Source of the DNA: Marinobacter sp. SS21 | Lineage (GTDB): Bacteria > Pseudomonadota > Gammaproteobacteria > Pseudomonadales > Oleiphilaceae | NCBI RefSeq assembly: GCF_028369065.1 | Contig: NZ_JAQNDA010000002.1 | Span: 186,001-250,000, forward strand | Direction: 5' to 3' | Length of the DNA stretch: 64,000 nt | The notes under the pieces: model-generated | Told to the model about the DNA's origin: nothing | Database searches by the model: none | The model's input: the letters and a program-made list of their open reading frames with translations, nothing else | Shown here: one piece after another, positions 42,419 to 51,867 of the stretch | Position numbering within the stretch: the stretch's first letter is position 1 | Layout of the letters: the number at the start of each line of letters is the position of its first letter | Made by a program: the position numbers and the translations under genes

Positions 42419-44041
42419 TTATTGGATGGCGTGGGAGGTGGTTGCGCTGACCTGACTCAACTCGGCGAGCAGGCGGTCATCCGTTTGGTAGGTGTCCGGG
42501 CGGAAATAGAGCTTGCCTTGATCGTCCGCCTCGGCCGTCCAGTAGGCCAGTAACACCGGCACGCTGCGCGGCAGGTGTACGTTGCGGGTTTCTCCGGAGG
42601 CGCGTAGCGCCTGCACTTCCTGCCAGCGGTTGGAATGCTCGTGCTCAAACAGTTTGGCGGTGAGATCCAGGGCGTTCTCCACTCGGACACAGCCGGAGCT
42701 GTAAAACCTGTTTGAGGTGTCGAACAGACCGGAGGAGGGCGTGTCGTGCAGGTAGACCGCAAAGGGGTTGGAAAAGCGTATCACCACCTTGCCCAGCGCA
42801 TTGCCGGGGCCTGCGTCCTGGCGTAACAGGATGCCCCTGGGGTCGTTCCAGTCCACGTCCGCTTCACCGAGCTCCTCGCCCTGGCGGTTGAATATCCGAA
42901 TGTTTCGCTGCGCCAGATAGCTGGGGTTGCGCTGGATTCTTGGCAACTGGTCCTGCAGGAATATGGACGTCGGGATGGTCCAGGTGGGGTTGACCGTCAC
43001 GTGGGTGATCAGCGACTTGAGCCTGGGGGTTTCGCGCAGTGGCTGCCCTACCTGCGCGCGTCCGGACCAGATAATGTCGCCTGCCCGATAATACTGGATT
43101 CTGGCGGCGGCAATGTCCACCAGCAACAGGTTAGGCTCCATGTCCGCCGCCAGCCACCGCAGGCGCTCCAGATTGGTTTTGATCTGTCGCAGCCGCCGGC
43201 TTGGGCTGATGTTGAGCTGGGCAAGGGTTTGCGGCCCGAGCTTGCCATCCGGTTCGAGGTAGTGGCGGCGCTGGAATTGCTTGAGGGCGCCCTGAAGGGT
43301 CTCGTCGAATGGCTGTGGTTGTTCAGCGGAAGCGTTGCCCTCCGGCAAGTAATCTTCGGCTGCGAGCCGCTCGCGAAGTGCATCAACCCGCGGCGAACGA
43401 TCGCCTAACTCAAGCACGGCGCCAGCGGGAACCTGGGGCCAACGCGCGGGAAAGTGGGCCAGCGCTTGCTGATAAGCCGTGCGCAGGTTGACGTACAGCG
43501 GCAGGGTGGGGCGGGCCAGGGCGAAGGCTTCCGCTGGGGTGCTGGCCTGATTCAGGGCGAGCGTCGTCAACGCCTCCGCGCGCAGGCGGTTGCCAAGTAA
43601 GGGCGAGTACCAGATGGTGTCCTGGTCGAGGGAGGTGGCGCGTCCTCCTTGCAGGTCCGACAGCGCACTCAGGAATGAGAAACTGGCCAGCTCCGCATCG
43701 CAGGGCAGCACGACACCCCAGGTGTGCAGGAACTCCTGCATCTGGATCAGGGTGTCCAGATAGTAGTTGGCCGGCTCCAGACCATCAGCGCGAAGACTTT
43801 CCAGCTGTTCGATCAGTGATAACAGGCGGCCCGGGCGTGCCCAGTAATCCGCAGGTACGGCTTGCTGGAACTCAGACATCGCCTGTAGGTGGGCCTTGGG
43901 GCCATCCGGCAGTGTCACACAATCATCGGGCATGACGCGAAAGTTGGCCAGGGCGCACAGCGGCAGCAACAGAGCGATGCCCAGTATTGCCGTTTGTAAA
44001 CCGACTCGCCGGCAATGATGTTTTGTGTAAAATTTGTACAT
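42419..44041 (-). CDS. L,D-transpeptidase, LdtD (YcbB)-like
   Basis: A 540-residue periplasmic enzyme that should form 3-3 peptidoglycan cross-links. The N-terminus is a signal or anchor (VGLQTAILGIALLLPLCALA). A scaffold domain, a PG-binding module (LKQFQRRHYLEPDGKLGPQTLAQLN, about 220-245) and a YkuD catalytic domain follow, with YLHDTPSSGLFDTSNRFYSSGCVRVENALDL; the nucleophile Cys is near residue 449. The order and length fit E. coli LdtD. ATG 44041 is chosen, with a weak ribosome site. It is divergent from another L,D-transpeptidase-type gene, with 122 bases between. Confidence 0.9.
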   Translation of the reverse strand: MYKFYTKHHCRRVGLQTAILGIALLLPLCALANFRVMPDDCVTLPDGPKAHLQAMSEFQQAVPADYWARPGRLLSLIEQLESLRADGLEPANYYLDTLIQMQEFLHTWGVVLPCDAELASFSFLSALSDLQGGRATSLDQDTIWYSPLLGNRLRAEALTTLALNQASTPAEAFALARPTLPLYVNLRTAYQQALAHFPARWPQVPAGAVLELGDRSPRVDALRERLAAEDYLPEGNASAEQPQPFDETLQGALKQFQRRHYLEPDGKLGPQTLAQLNISPSRRLRQIKTNLERLRWLAADMEPNLLLVDIAAARIQYYRAGDIIWSGRAQVGQPLRETPRLKSLITHVTVNPTWTIPTSIFLQDQLPRIQRNPSYLAQRNIRIFNRQGEELGEADVDWNDPRGILLRQDAGPGNALGKVVIRFSNPFAVYLHDTPSSGLFDTSNRFYSSGCVRVENALDLTAKLFEHEHSNRWQEVQALRASGETRNVHLPRSVPVLLAYWTAEADDQGKLYFRPDTYQTDDRLLAELSQVSATTSHAIQ

Positions 44042-44163
44042 ATGTCGATGGCCGTCCCACGCTTCCCTGCTAGAATGCGGCAACTTACTCGGGAACGCAG
44101 CATTGCTCCCGTAGGTGTCAGCTCAAACTGAAAACCTGCACGACGCTATTGGAGACTGTTTGG

Positions 44164-44895
44164 ATGTCTTATCGATTACAACTCTCGGTTCGCAGCGCTG
44201 TACTCGGCCTGAGTCTCGCGACTTTGTCGTCCGTCAGTCATGCCGATTCGTTCGATGCACATCTGTACACGAATTTAGCCAATACGGCGCCAAATCTCAA
44301 TCCACAAGTGCTGGCGTCGGCCCTTACCGCCTATGGCTGTGCCCGGGCTCAAGGCTTCGACTCGGTTGAGCGCTTGGCGGTGATCGATTTCTCCCTGCCA
44401 TCCAGTGAACAGCGTCTTTGGATCTTTGATTTGGAGTCGCAAGCGCTGGTGCTGCGAGAGCTGGTGGCCCATGGCAAGAACTCCGGCATGGCGAGCGCAA
44501 CCTCGTTTTCCAATACCGAAGGCAGCCATCAGTCGAGCCTCGGGTTGTTCATGGGTGGTGAAAGTTACCGCGGGCAGCATGGCTACGCTCTGCGGCTCGA
44601 TGGCCTGGAGCCCGGCGTCAACGACCTGGCCCGTGAGCGGGCGATCGTCATTCATGGCGCGGACTATGTTGACCCGTCCTGGGTTGAGCAACACGGCCGC
44701 ATCGGCCGCAGCCACGGTTGTCCGGCGGTGAGCCGGGGTATGATTCGGGAAGTGGTGGACAATCTCAAGGGCGGGCAGTTGGTGTTTACTTACTATCCGG
44801 ATCAGGAGTGGCTTGCTTCGTCCGCCTTCTTGAACTGCAACTCTGATACTCAATTGGCTAAGGCCGAGTCTGGCTCTGTCTCGGTAGACGGCTAG
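44164..44895 (+). CDS. Murein L,D-transpeptidase catalytic-domain protein (YkuD_2 type)
   Basis: A 243-residue exported protein. The signal peptide ends near SHA (residue 27). The YkuD_2 catalytic region includes RLWIFDLESQALVLRELVAHGKNSG, HQSSLGLFMGG, IVIHGADYVDPSWVEQHGRIGRSHGCPAVSRG, with Cys near residue 184. This is a different subfamily from the LdtD-like neighbour and lacks its PG-binding and scaffold domains. A role in wall remodelling is likely, but the reaction is less sure. ATG 44164 is preferred because GGAG lies upstream; a TTG five codons earlier is possible. Confidence 0.85.
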   Translation: MSYRLQLSVRSAVLGLSLATLSSVSHADSFDAHLYTNLANTAPNLNPQVLASALTAYGCARAQGFDSVERLAVIDFSLPSSEQRLWIFDLESQALVLRELVAHGKNSGMASATSFSNTEGSHQSSLGLFMGGESYRGQHGYALRLDGLEPGVNDLARERAIVIHGADYVDPSWVEQHGRIGRSHGCPAVSRGMIREVVDNLKGGQLVFTYYPDQEWLASSAFLNCNSDTQLAKAESGSVSVDG

Positions 44896-44970
44896 TTTGA
44901 TTTATCGGTAGTCTGCCACGGAAATGCCCTCCCAGCCGTATTCAAAATTCAGAAACTATCGCAAAGAAAA

Positions 44971-45002
44971 AAGGGCGTAACGGTCTAAGCCGCTACGCCC
45001 TT
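44971..45002 (-). terminator. Terminator between convergent genes
   Basis: AAGGGCGTA (44971-44979) pairs with TACGCCCTT (44994-45002), extended inward with mismatches. A run of A before it (44966-44970) becomes a U-run on the minus strand, so it ends the Na+-coupled transporter gene; it may also act for the rightward gene. Confidence 0.8.
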
Positions 45003-45067
45003 CGTCATTGCCTGAACGGGGCCGGTTCAAACCTGTCCCCGTTCGACTCTTTCGCTACTCAGCCCAA

Positions 45068-46474
45068 TCAACTCAGGTTGTAGATAAACACCACCAGCAC
45101 CGCCACCGGTGTCAGGTAACGCAGGGTGTTGTACCACAACTTGAAGCTGGAATCGGACAGCGACAGCTCGTTTTTCAGCGCCTGCTTGGACATGAACCAG
45201 CCGGTGAACACGGCCACCAGCAGACCGCCCAGCGGCAGCAGGATGTTGGCGGTGAGGAAGTCCAGCAGGTCGAAGATGGTCTTGCCCTCAAACATGGCGA
45301 ACATGCCCAGCGGCGCCACGTCTGACCACAGGTTCAGGGACAGGATGGACGCGATGCCCAAGCCCCAGCAGGCCAGGCCCGCCACCAGCGTGCTGATGGT
45401 GCGGTTCATGCCTTTCTGTTCTTCCAGCCATTCCACCAGCGGTTCCAGCAGTGAGATGCCGGACGTCCAGGCGGCAAAGATCAGCAGTACGAAGAACAAG
45501 GTGCCAAACAGGCTGCCCATGGGCATCTGGCCGAAAGCCAGCGGCAGGGTCTGGAAGATCAGGCCAGGTCCGGCGCCCGGTTCCATACCGTTGGCGAAGA
45601 CGATCGGGAAGATCGCCAACCCCGCCAGCAGCGCGACGCCGGTGTCCATGATGGACACGGTGATGGAGGTCTTGGCGATGGAAATGCCCTTGGGCAGGTA
45701 GGAGCCGTAGGCCATCATGATGGCCATGCCCAGGCTCAGGGTGAAAAACGCGTGGCCCAGGGCCACCAGCACGCCCGAGGTGGTCAGTTTGGAGAAGTCC
45801 GGCTGGAACAGGAAGCTGACCGCCTGACCGAAGTGGCCTGTGGTCATGGCATACGCGACAACCGCCAGCAGCAGCAGGAACAGCCCGGGCATCAGGATGC
45901 TCACGGCGCGCTCAAGACCGGCACGCACACCACGGGCGACCACTACCATGACCAGCGCCATGAATACGGTATGCCAGAGCAGCAAGGTGCCAGGATCGCT
46001 GAGCAGATTGGAGAAGATAGCGCCAATGGACTCGGCGGTCTGCCCCGCCAGTTGCCCGCTGGCCGCAGTGCCCACGTAGGAGACTGCCCAGCCGCCGATC
46101 ACCGAGTAGAACGACAGAATCAGGAACGCGGCCAGTACCCCGATCACGCCCACCAGTTTCCAGGCCGGGTGGAGTTTGTCCCGCTCGGCAATCAGCCGCA
46201 GGCTGTTGACCGGACTGCGGCCACCGCGGCGGCCGATCAGCACCTCCGCCATCATGATGGGAATGCCGACTGCGGCAATGCACACCAGGTACACCAGCAC
46301 GAAGGCGCCACCACCGTTCTCGCCGGTGATGTAGGGGAATTTCCAGATGTTACCCAGGCCGACCGCGGATCCGGTGGCGGCCAGAATAAACGCCAGTCGC
46401 GACGACCAGAGTCCACGCTTGGCGGTGGCTCCCTCTTGGGCACCGGTGGTGGTGGCGGAGGTAGAATAGGACAT
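45068..46474 (-). CDS. Sodium-dependent amino-acid transporter, NSS/SNF family
   Basis: A 468-residue inner-membrane symporter with about eleven or twelve helices, of the neurotransmitter:sodium symporter family. The signature near the N-terminus is LAFILAATGSAVGLGNIWKFPYITGENGGGAFVLVYLVCIA (Na+ and substrate site in the first helix). Length is that of bacterial LeuT/TnaT-like members with a shortened C-terminus. Substrates are amino acids; the leucine dehydrogenase and indolepyruvate oxidoreductase genes beside it suggest branched-chain or aromatic ones. A CA-type motif lies just before its ribosome site. Confidence 0.93.
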   Translation of the reverse strand: MSYSTSATTTGAQEGATAKRGLWSSRLAFILAATGSAVGLGNIWKFPYITGENGGGAFVLVYLVCIAAVGIPIMMAEVLIGRRGGRSPVNSLRLIAERDKLHPAWKLVGVIGVLAAFLILSFYSVIGGWAVSYVGTAASGQLAGQTAESIGAIFSNLLSDPGTLLLWHTVFMALVMVVVARGVRAGLERAVSILMPGLFLLLLAVVAYAMTTGHFGQAVSFLFQPDFSKLTTSGVLVALGHAFFTLSLGMAIMMAYGSYLPKGISIAKTSITVSIMDTGVALLAGLAIFPIVFANGMEPGAGPGLIFQTLPLAFGQMPMGSLFGTLFFVLLIFAAWTSGISLLEPLVEWLEEQKGMNRTISTLVAGLACWGLGIASILSLNLWSDVAPLGMFAMFEGKTIFDLLDFLTANILLPLGGLLVAVFTGWFMSKQALKNELSLSDSSFKLWYNTLRYLTPVAVLVVFIYNLS

Positions 46475-46494
46475 AGCTGTCTCCTGCTTACGAA

Positions 46495-46502
46495 TTGTTG
46501 TT
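46495..46502 (-). promoter_or_regulatory. AANAAYAA (CA-type) motif ahead of the amino-acid transporter
   Basis: The minus strand reads AACAACAA here, a few bases before the CAGGAG ribosome site (46481-46486) and 21 bases from the start codon. The position fits an Hfq/Crc-type translational repression site; Crc is not in this window. Confidence 0.4.
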
Positions 46503-46577
46503 GTCGGGGGACAGGGCTTGAGCCGAAAAGCTCAAGCCCAGGGGTTTCCGTCAGCTAAACGGGATCAGTGCGCCCAG

Positions 46578-47678
46578 TTACCCGGCCTTGGCGAACCGGT
46601 GGGCGTGCTGCTCCTTTGCGGCGGGCAAGTGGTCGAAGCGCTCCTCCGCCAGCTCGTTGGCGATGGCGCCGGTGGGGCGGCCGTCTCGATCGGAGCGGGT
46701 GAAGATCTCTTCCAGGGTCACGCCGATGGACTCGACGTGGGCACGTACCTTGTCGGCGTCGTGATCGGTGCGCTCATGGAACACGTCGATGATGCCGCCG
46801 GCGTTGATGACAAAATCCGGGGTGTAGAGGATGCCGCGCTTCATCAGGGCTTCATCGTGGTGCGGGTGCTCCAGCTGGTTGTTGGCGGCACCGGCGACCA
46901 CCGTGGCCTGCAGCTTGGCAATGCTCTGGTCGTTCAACACGGCGCCCAGGGCGCAAGGGGCGACCACGTCCACTGGCAGAGTCAGAATTTCATCTGCACT
47001 GACCGGGGTGGCGCCGAACTCTTCCACGGCACGGTCCATCTGATCCTGATGGATGTCGTAGATCCACAGCTTGGCGCCGGCTTCATGGAGGTGGCGCGCC
47101 AGACGGTAACCCACGTTGCCAATGCCCTGAACCGCCACTTTCAGGCCATCCAGATCGCTGCGTCCCAGTTTGTGCTTCACGGCGGCCTTGAGTCCGACAA
47201 AGGTGCCGTAGGCGGTAGCCGGAGACGGATCGCCGTTGCTGGGCTTGCCGTCGAAGCCGATGTGGGAGGAGATACCTGCTACGTGCCTGGTCCGGCGGCC
47301 CATTACTTTCAGGTCGGCGACGCTGGTGCCAGAGTCTTCGGCGGCGATGTAGAGGCCATTGAGCTGCTCAACAAAGCGCCCCATGGCTTCCATCAGGTCT
47401 TCGGTCTTGTGCTTGCGCGGGTCGCCGATGATCACCGACTTGCCGCCACCGAGATCCAGGTTGGCCAGGGCGGATTTGTAAGTCATGCCGCGTGACAGCC
47501 GCAGGACATCCCGCAGAGCTTCCTCGTCGGTGGCGTACGGGAACATGCGGCAGCCGCCCAATGCTGGCCCACGAGAGGTATTGTGTACGGCGACGATGGC
47601 CTTCAGGCCGGTCTTGGGATCGCAGAAAAACGATACGTGTTCGTGGTTATCAAATTCGGGATGGCTGAATACGTTCAT
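46578..47678 (-). CDS. ldh: Leucine dehydrogenase (Glu/Leu/Phe/Val dehydrogenase family)
   Basis: A 366-residue cytosolic enzyme that oxidatively deaminates leucine or other branched-chain amino acids to 2-oxoacids with NAD+. [17 protein letters not shown] and [23 protein letters not shown] carry the catalytic Lys and substrate Gly-rich loop; [22 protein letters not shown] is the NAD-binding Rossmann motif. The length matches leucine rather than glutamate dehydrogenases. It lies between the transporter and indolepyruvate oxidoreductase genes on the same strand. Valine or phenylalanine could also be substrates. Confidence 0.9.
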   Translation of the reverse strand: MNVFSHPEFDNHEHVSFFCDPKTGLKAIVAVHNTSRGPALGGCRMFPYATDEEALRDVLRLSRGMTYKSALANLDLGGGKSVIIGDPRKHKTEDLMEAMGRFVEQLNGLYIAAEDSGTSVADLKVMGRRTRHVAGISSHIGFDGKPSNGDPSPATAYGTFVGLKAAVKHKLGRSDLDGLKVAVQGIGNVGYRLARHLHEAGAKLWIYDIHQDQMDRAVEEFGATPVSADEILTLPVDVVAPCALGAVLNDQSIAKLQATVVAGAANNQLEHPHHDEALMKRGILYTPDFVINAGGIIDVFHERTDHDADKVRAHVESIGVTLEEIFTRSDRDGRPTGAIANELAEERFDHLPAAKEQHAHRFAKAG

Positions 47679-47808
47679 GGCGTTTCACCTTACTTCCGAG
47701 GCCATTGGTACCCTTGTGGGGCCAACCAACAGCAGGTTTTTGTTTGAGCCCGCCCGGGATCACCGATTGGGCTCTCTTTTAGTTTAGTTCAGGCTTTTTT
47801 AAATCGGT

Positions 47809-50800
47809 TCACACCGCGGCACTGGCAATCCGGTTGTGTTGCACGGAGGCCGGATTGATCACGGTGCGCAACTGTTGGCGCTCTTTCTGTGCCGCGTCGT
47901 AGGCCGCTTCCTTCACCGGGCCGAAGCCGCGAATTCGACCGGGCAGGGCCGCAAGGTTACGGGCGGCATCCAGATGGTCGCGGCTCAGGTGCTTGAGCAG
48001 CCACTGGATGTCGGCTTCGTATTCCCGGATCAGCGTCCGTTCCAGCCGACGGTCGGCGGTATAGCCGAACACATCCAGCGGGGTACCGCGCAGGGATTTG
48101 AAGCGGGCCAGGAGGTGAAACACTTTCTCCATCCAGGGACCAAACTTCAGCTTGCGGGGACGTTCGCCGTTTTTGCCTCGGCTGAGCACCGGCGGCGCCA
48201 GGTTGAATTCCAGCTCGATGTCACCTTCAAACTGTTCTGCCAACTGCTTGCGCAGGCTGCCGTTGCTGAACAGCCGGGCCACTTCGTACTCGTCCTTGTA
48301 GGCCAGTACCTTGGCGTAGTTCTCTGCCACCGCACGTACCAGCATGGGGTCGTTGCCGACCTTTGCTTCCACGGCGCGTTGAACCTTCCGCACCAGCGCT
48401 TCATAACGCTTGGCCAGGGCTGCATTCTGATAGTCGGTCAAGTGACGTTTGTTGCGTTCAATCAGCTGATCGGTGGTTTCCACGATCTGCACCGGGCTTC
48501 CTTTCGGTTGCGGGAACGCCAGCGCCTTGACCTTGTCGAGATCGTGAGCCGCACGCCGGCCCCACAGGAAGGCCTGCTTGTTCTTGTCCACCGCCACGTT
48601 GTTGAGCTCGATGGCCCGTTCGATGGATTCGGCTTTCAGCGGCAACAGGCCCTGCTGGTAGGCGAAACCGACGGTAAACAGGTTGACGGCCATACCATCA
48701 CCCATCAGCGCCTTGGCCAGTCCGCCGGCATCGAGGAACCAGCTGCCGTCGGCCTTGGACGCTTCGCGCACGGTGTTTTCCATTGCCTGGCCGGGGTATT
48801 TCAGGTCGGGATCACGGGTGAAGGCGGCCGGCATGGCCGTTTCTGTGTTGACCACGCTGTGGCTGAAGCGGTTGTCCAGCTTGGCCAGGGCGTCGTCACT
48901 GGCGCCGACCATCAGGTCGAAGGCGATCATCAGATCCGCTTCGCCAGCCGGAATGCGCACCGCATGAATGTCTTCCTGCTCGCTGCCAATGCGGATGTGG
49001 CTGACCACCGCACCGAACTTCTGCGCCAGGCCGGCCTGATCCAGTACCGACACCCCTTTACCCTCCAAGTGGGCGGCCATGCCGAGCAGGGCACTGACGG
49101 TGACCACCCCGGTGCCGCCGACACCGGTGAGCAGGATGCCGTAGGGATCGTGCTTGCCTGCGAAGGTGGGCTCGGGCAGCGCCGGGAAGTTGACGTCCTG
49201 GCTGATGCCGGGGGCCTTCTTGAGTTTGCCGCCTTTGACGGTGACAAAGCTGGGGCAAAAGCCACGAACGCAGGAGAAATCCTTGTTACAGGCAGACTGG
49301 TCAATGGTGCGCTTGCGCCCCTGTTCGGTATCCTTGGGCAGGATCGACAGGCAGTTGGACTGGATGCCGCAGTCGCCGCAACCCTCGCACACATCGGAAT
49401 GGATCATCACCCGCTGGTCCGGGTCTACCATGGTGCCGCGCTTGCGGCGACGACGCTTCTCGGCGGCGCAGGTCTGGTCGTAGATGATGACCGAACAGCC
49501 TTCAATCTCACGCATCTCCCGCTGTACCGCATCCAGATCGTCCCGGTGGTGAAAGGTGGTGCGGTCGGCAAAGTCGGCCCGCGATGGGTACTTGTCAATG
49601 TCGTCACTGACCACGGCAATGCGGCGCACGCCTTCGCCGTAGAGCTGGTGACTGATCTGCTGCACGGTGAGGGTGCCGTCTACCGGCTGGCCACCGGTCA
49701 TGGCGACGGCGTCGTTGTACAGGATCTTGTAGGTGATGTTGGAACCGGACGCGATGGCGGCACGGATGGCCAGCAGCCCGGAATGGAAATAGGTGCCGTC
49801 ACCGAGGTTCTGGAACACGTGGTTCTGGTTGGTGAACGGTGCCTGGCCCAGCCAGGTGACCCCTTCGCCGCCCATCTGAGTGAAGGTGTCGGTGCCACGA
49901 TCCATCCAGGTGGCCATGTAGTGACAGCCGATGCCGCCCAGGGCACGGCTGCCTTCCGGCACCTGGGTAGAGGTGTTGTGGGGACAGCCGGAGCAGAAAT
50001 GCGGCGTACGCTCCAGGCGCTCCTTGGGTTGAGCCAGGCTGCTTTCCTTTTCGGTGAGGAAGTCCAGGCGCTGGCGCAGGGTGTCGTTGCAGTAATGGTC
50101 CTTGATGCGTGAGGTGATGGCCCGGGCGATCATGGCCGGGGTCAGCTCGTCATTGGAGCGTAGCAGTTCGGCACCTGACTCGTCGCGTTTGCCAACGATG
50201 CGTGGGCGGACCTGGTCCTGCCAGCCGTACAACTGGGTCTTGATCTGTTCTTCGATCAGGCCACGCTTCTCTTCCACCACCAGAATCTCTTCCAGCCCGG
50301 TGGCGAACTCAAAGATGCCTTCAGGTTCCAGCGGCCAGGGCATGGCCACCTTATAGACCGTCAGCCCCAGGGCTTCGCGTTCGGCTTCGCCCAGACCGAG
50401 GTCCGACAGCGCCTGAAGGGTGTCGAGATAGGACTTGCCGGTGGTGACGATGCCAAACCGGGGCTGGCTGGCGCGCAGCACGGTCTTGTCCAGTCGGTTG
50501 GCGCGGCAGAAAGCCTTGGCGGCTTCCAGCTTGTAGCGATGCAGGCGTTCTTCCTGTGCCAATGGCTTGTCCGGCCAGCGGGAATTGAGGCCGCCTTCGG
50601 GCAGTTGGAAGCCTTCCGGGATCTTGATATCGATGCGGCTCAGGTCCAGATTGGCGCTGAGGGACGAGTCCATCACTTCTGCCAGCGCCTTGAAGCCGAT
50701 CCAGCAGCCGCTGTAACGGGACATGGCCCAGCCATAGAGACCGAGATCGAGGATTTCCTGCACGCCGCTGGGATTGAGCACCGGCATGGACGCATCCATG

Positions 50801-51282
50801 AAGCCGTAATCGCTCTGGTGCGGCAGGGTAGAGGACTTGCAGGAGTGGTCATCGCCGGCCACTGCCAGCACGCCGCCAAACTGGGAGGTACCGGCCGCAT
50901 TGGCGTGTTTGAACACGTCGCCGGTGCGGTCGACACCGGGGCCCTTGCCATACCAGAGGCCAAAGACGCCGTCGTATTTGGCGCCTTCAAAAATATTGAC
51001 TTGCTGGGAGCCCCAGACAGCGGTCGCACCGAGGTCTTCGTTGACTCCGGGCAAGAAGTGAACATTGCGCTGCTTGAGGTATTCCTTGGCTTTCCAGAGT
51101 ACCTGATCGAACCCGCCCAGGGGCGAACCACGGTAGCCGGAAATGAACCCTGCGGTGTTCAAACCGTTTTGTTGATCGAGTTGGGCTTGCAGCAGGGGAA
51201 GGCGGGCGAGCGCCTGGCTGCCGGTCATGTACACCGGGCCGGAGTCGCGTTCCCACACGTCGTTGAGGCTGACATCACGCAT
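47809..51282 (-). CDS. Indolepyruvate ferredoxin oxidoreductase (fused alpha/beta)
   Basis: A 1157-residue cytosolic enzyme that oxidatively decarboxylates aryl or branched 2-oxoacids to acyl-CoA, passing electrons to ferredoxin. The N-terminal part has the IorA-type thiamine pyrophosphate-binding domain with GEGVTWLGQAPFTN and YNDAVAMTGGQPVDG. Near residue 634 CEGCGDCGIQSNC supplies iron-sulfur ligands. From about 710 the IorB-type domain begins (YGILLTGVGGTGVVTVSALLGMAA). This is the long fused form found in many proteobacteria. With leucine dehydrogenase and a Na+ transporter on the same strand, it likely completes amino-acid breakdown. CDS end to LeuDH start is 130 bases, so separate promoters are possible. 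Confidence 0.93.
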   Translation of the reverse strand: MRDVSLNDVWERDSGPVYMTGSQALARLPLLQAQLDQQNGLNTAGFISGYRGSPLGGFDQVLWKAKEYLKQRNVHFLPGVNEDLGATAVWGSQQVNIFEGAKYDGVFGLWYGKGPGVDRTGDVFKHANAAGTSQFGGVLAVAGDDHSCKSSTLPHQSDYGFMDASMPVLNPSGVQEILDLGLYGWAMSRYSGCWIGFKALAEVMDSSLSANLDLSRIDIKIPEGFQLPEGGLNSRWPDKPLAQEERLHRYKLEAAKAFCRANRLDKTVLRASQPRFGIVTTGKSYLDTLQALSDLGLGEAEREALGLTVYKVAMPWPLEPEGIFEFATGLEEILVVEEKRGLIEEQIKTQLYGWQDQVRPRIVGKRDESGAELLRSNDELTPAMIARAITSRIKDHYCNDTLRQRLDFLTEKESSLAQPKERLERTPHFCSGCPHNTSTQVPEGSRALGGIGCHYMATWMDRGTDTFTQMGGEGVTWLGQAPFTNQNHVFQNLGDGTYFHSGLLAIRAAIASGSNITYKILYNDAVAMTGGQPVDGTLTVQQISHQLYGEGVRRIAVVSDDIDKYPSRADFADRTTFHHRDDLDAVQREMREIEGCSVIIYDQTCAAEKRRRRKRGTMVDPDQRVMIHSDVCEGCGDCGIQSNCLSILPKDTEQGRKRTIDQSACNKDFSCVRGFCPSFVTVKGGKLKKAPGISQDVNFPALPEPTFAGKHDPYGILLTGVGGTGVVTVSALLGMAAHLEGKGVSVLDQAGLAQKFGAVVSHIRIGSEQEDIHAVRIPAGEADLMIAFDLMVGASDDALAKLDNRFSHSVVNTETAMPAAFTRDPDLKYPGQAMENTVREASKADGSWFLDAGGLAKALMGDGMAVNLFTVGFAYQQGLLPLKAESIERAIELNNVAVDKNKQAFLWGRRAAHDLDKVKALAFPQPKGSPVQIVETTDQLIERNKRHLTDYQNAALAKRYEALVRKVQRAVEAKVGNDPMLVRAVAENYAKVLAYKDEYEVARLFSNGSLRKQLAEQFEGDIELEFNLAPPVLSRGKNGERPRKLKFGPWMEKVFHLLARFKSLRGTPLDVFGYTADRRLERTLIREYEADIQWLLKHLSRDHLDAARNLAALPGRIRGFGPVKEAAYDAAQKERQQLRTVINPASVQHNRIASAAV

Positions 51283-51867
51283 AGCTATTCACCTTTTTCC
51301 GGTTAAGGCGATTCAACGTCGGCGATCGTTATCGGCCAACCGTCGGAATCGATTCGATTTGGGATTCGAAATCAGAAACGCAATCCGGGCCGAGTCAGCT
51401 GCACGCGGCCGAGAGCCGGAGTCGCAGAGCCCAGAACGATTGTCTGTACGGAAAAAGGGGAACTTCGATGGTGGTGCAGATGGCCGGGTGCCGGGCACCG
51501 ACCAGCATTGGCAAATGCTGTCTGAGACATGGTTGAAATCCTCTCCCACCTGACCGGATCACGGTACGAGTGGTGGTCTTGTTGTTGTATTCCGGCTTTT
51601 GACCGGCATTCCGATTTCAGTTGCCGTGGCCCTTGTGGGGCACGAACAAGGCCACAAGCTAGATGCTTTTTCAAAACAGGTCAATGAATATTTTCTAACC
51701 AAAAAGTCGAGGTTGGCGGTTGGGCTTTTGGTGAGCCAAACAATTTCAACTGCTTAACGGGGCAGGACTTTGCGCGGCTGTTTCGGTTAACACGTAGGCG
51801 GGGCCCCCTGGCGTCCGGTACACTCCTCCGCTTTGTCCGTCCCTCCCCGGAGCCCATCAGGAGCGTC
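51283..51867. other. Divergent intergenic region, 585 bases
   Basis: It separates indolepyruvate oxidoreductase (leftward) from a TSUP permease (rightward) and is the longest gap in the window. GTGGCCCTTGT (51626-51636) and ACAAGGCCAC (51646-51655) form a hairpin with one bulge, without a close T-run. AT-rich stretches near 51670-51700 may be promoter. I see no protein-like frame or RNA gene that I can support. Confidence 0.45.

Noticed and set aside
47748..47776. GAGCCC/GGGCTC hairpin between leucine dehydrogenase and indolepyruvate oxidoreductase genes
   Set aside because: The T-rich side is on the plus strand, whereas both neighbouring genes are on the minus strand; only six base pairs with a long loop.
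47836..50112. A very long open frame (758 codons) on the plus strand inside the indolepyruvate oxidoreductase gene
   Set aside because: It is the antisense shadow of a strongly recognised 1157-residue enzyme in a GC-rich genome; its product is low in protein-like motifs.
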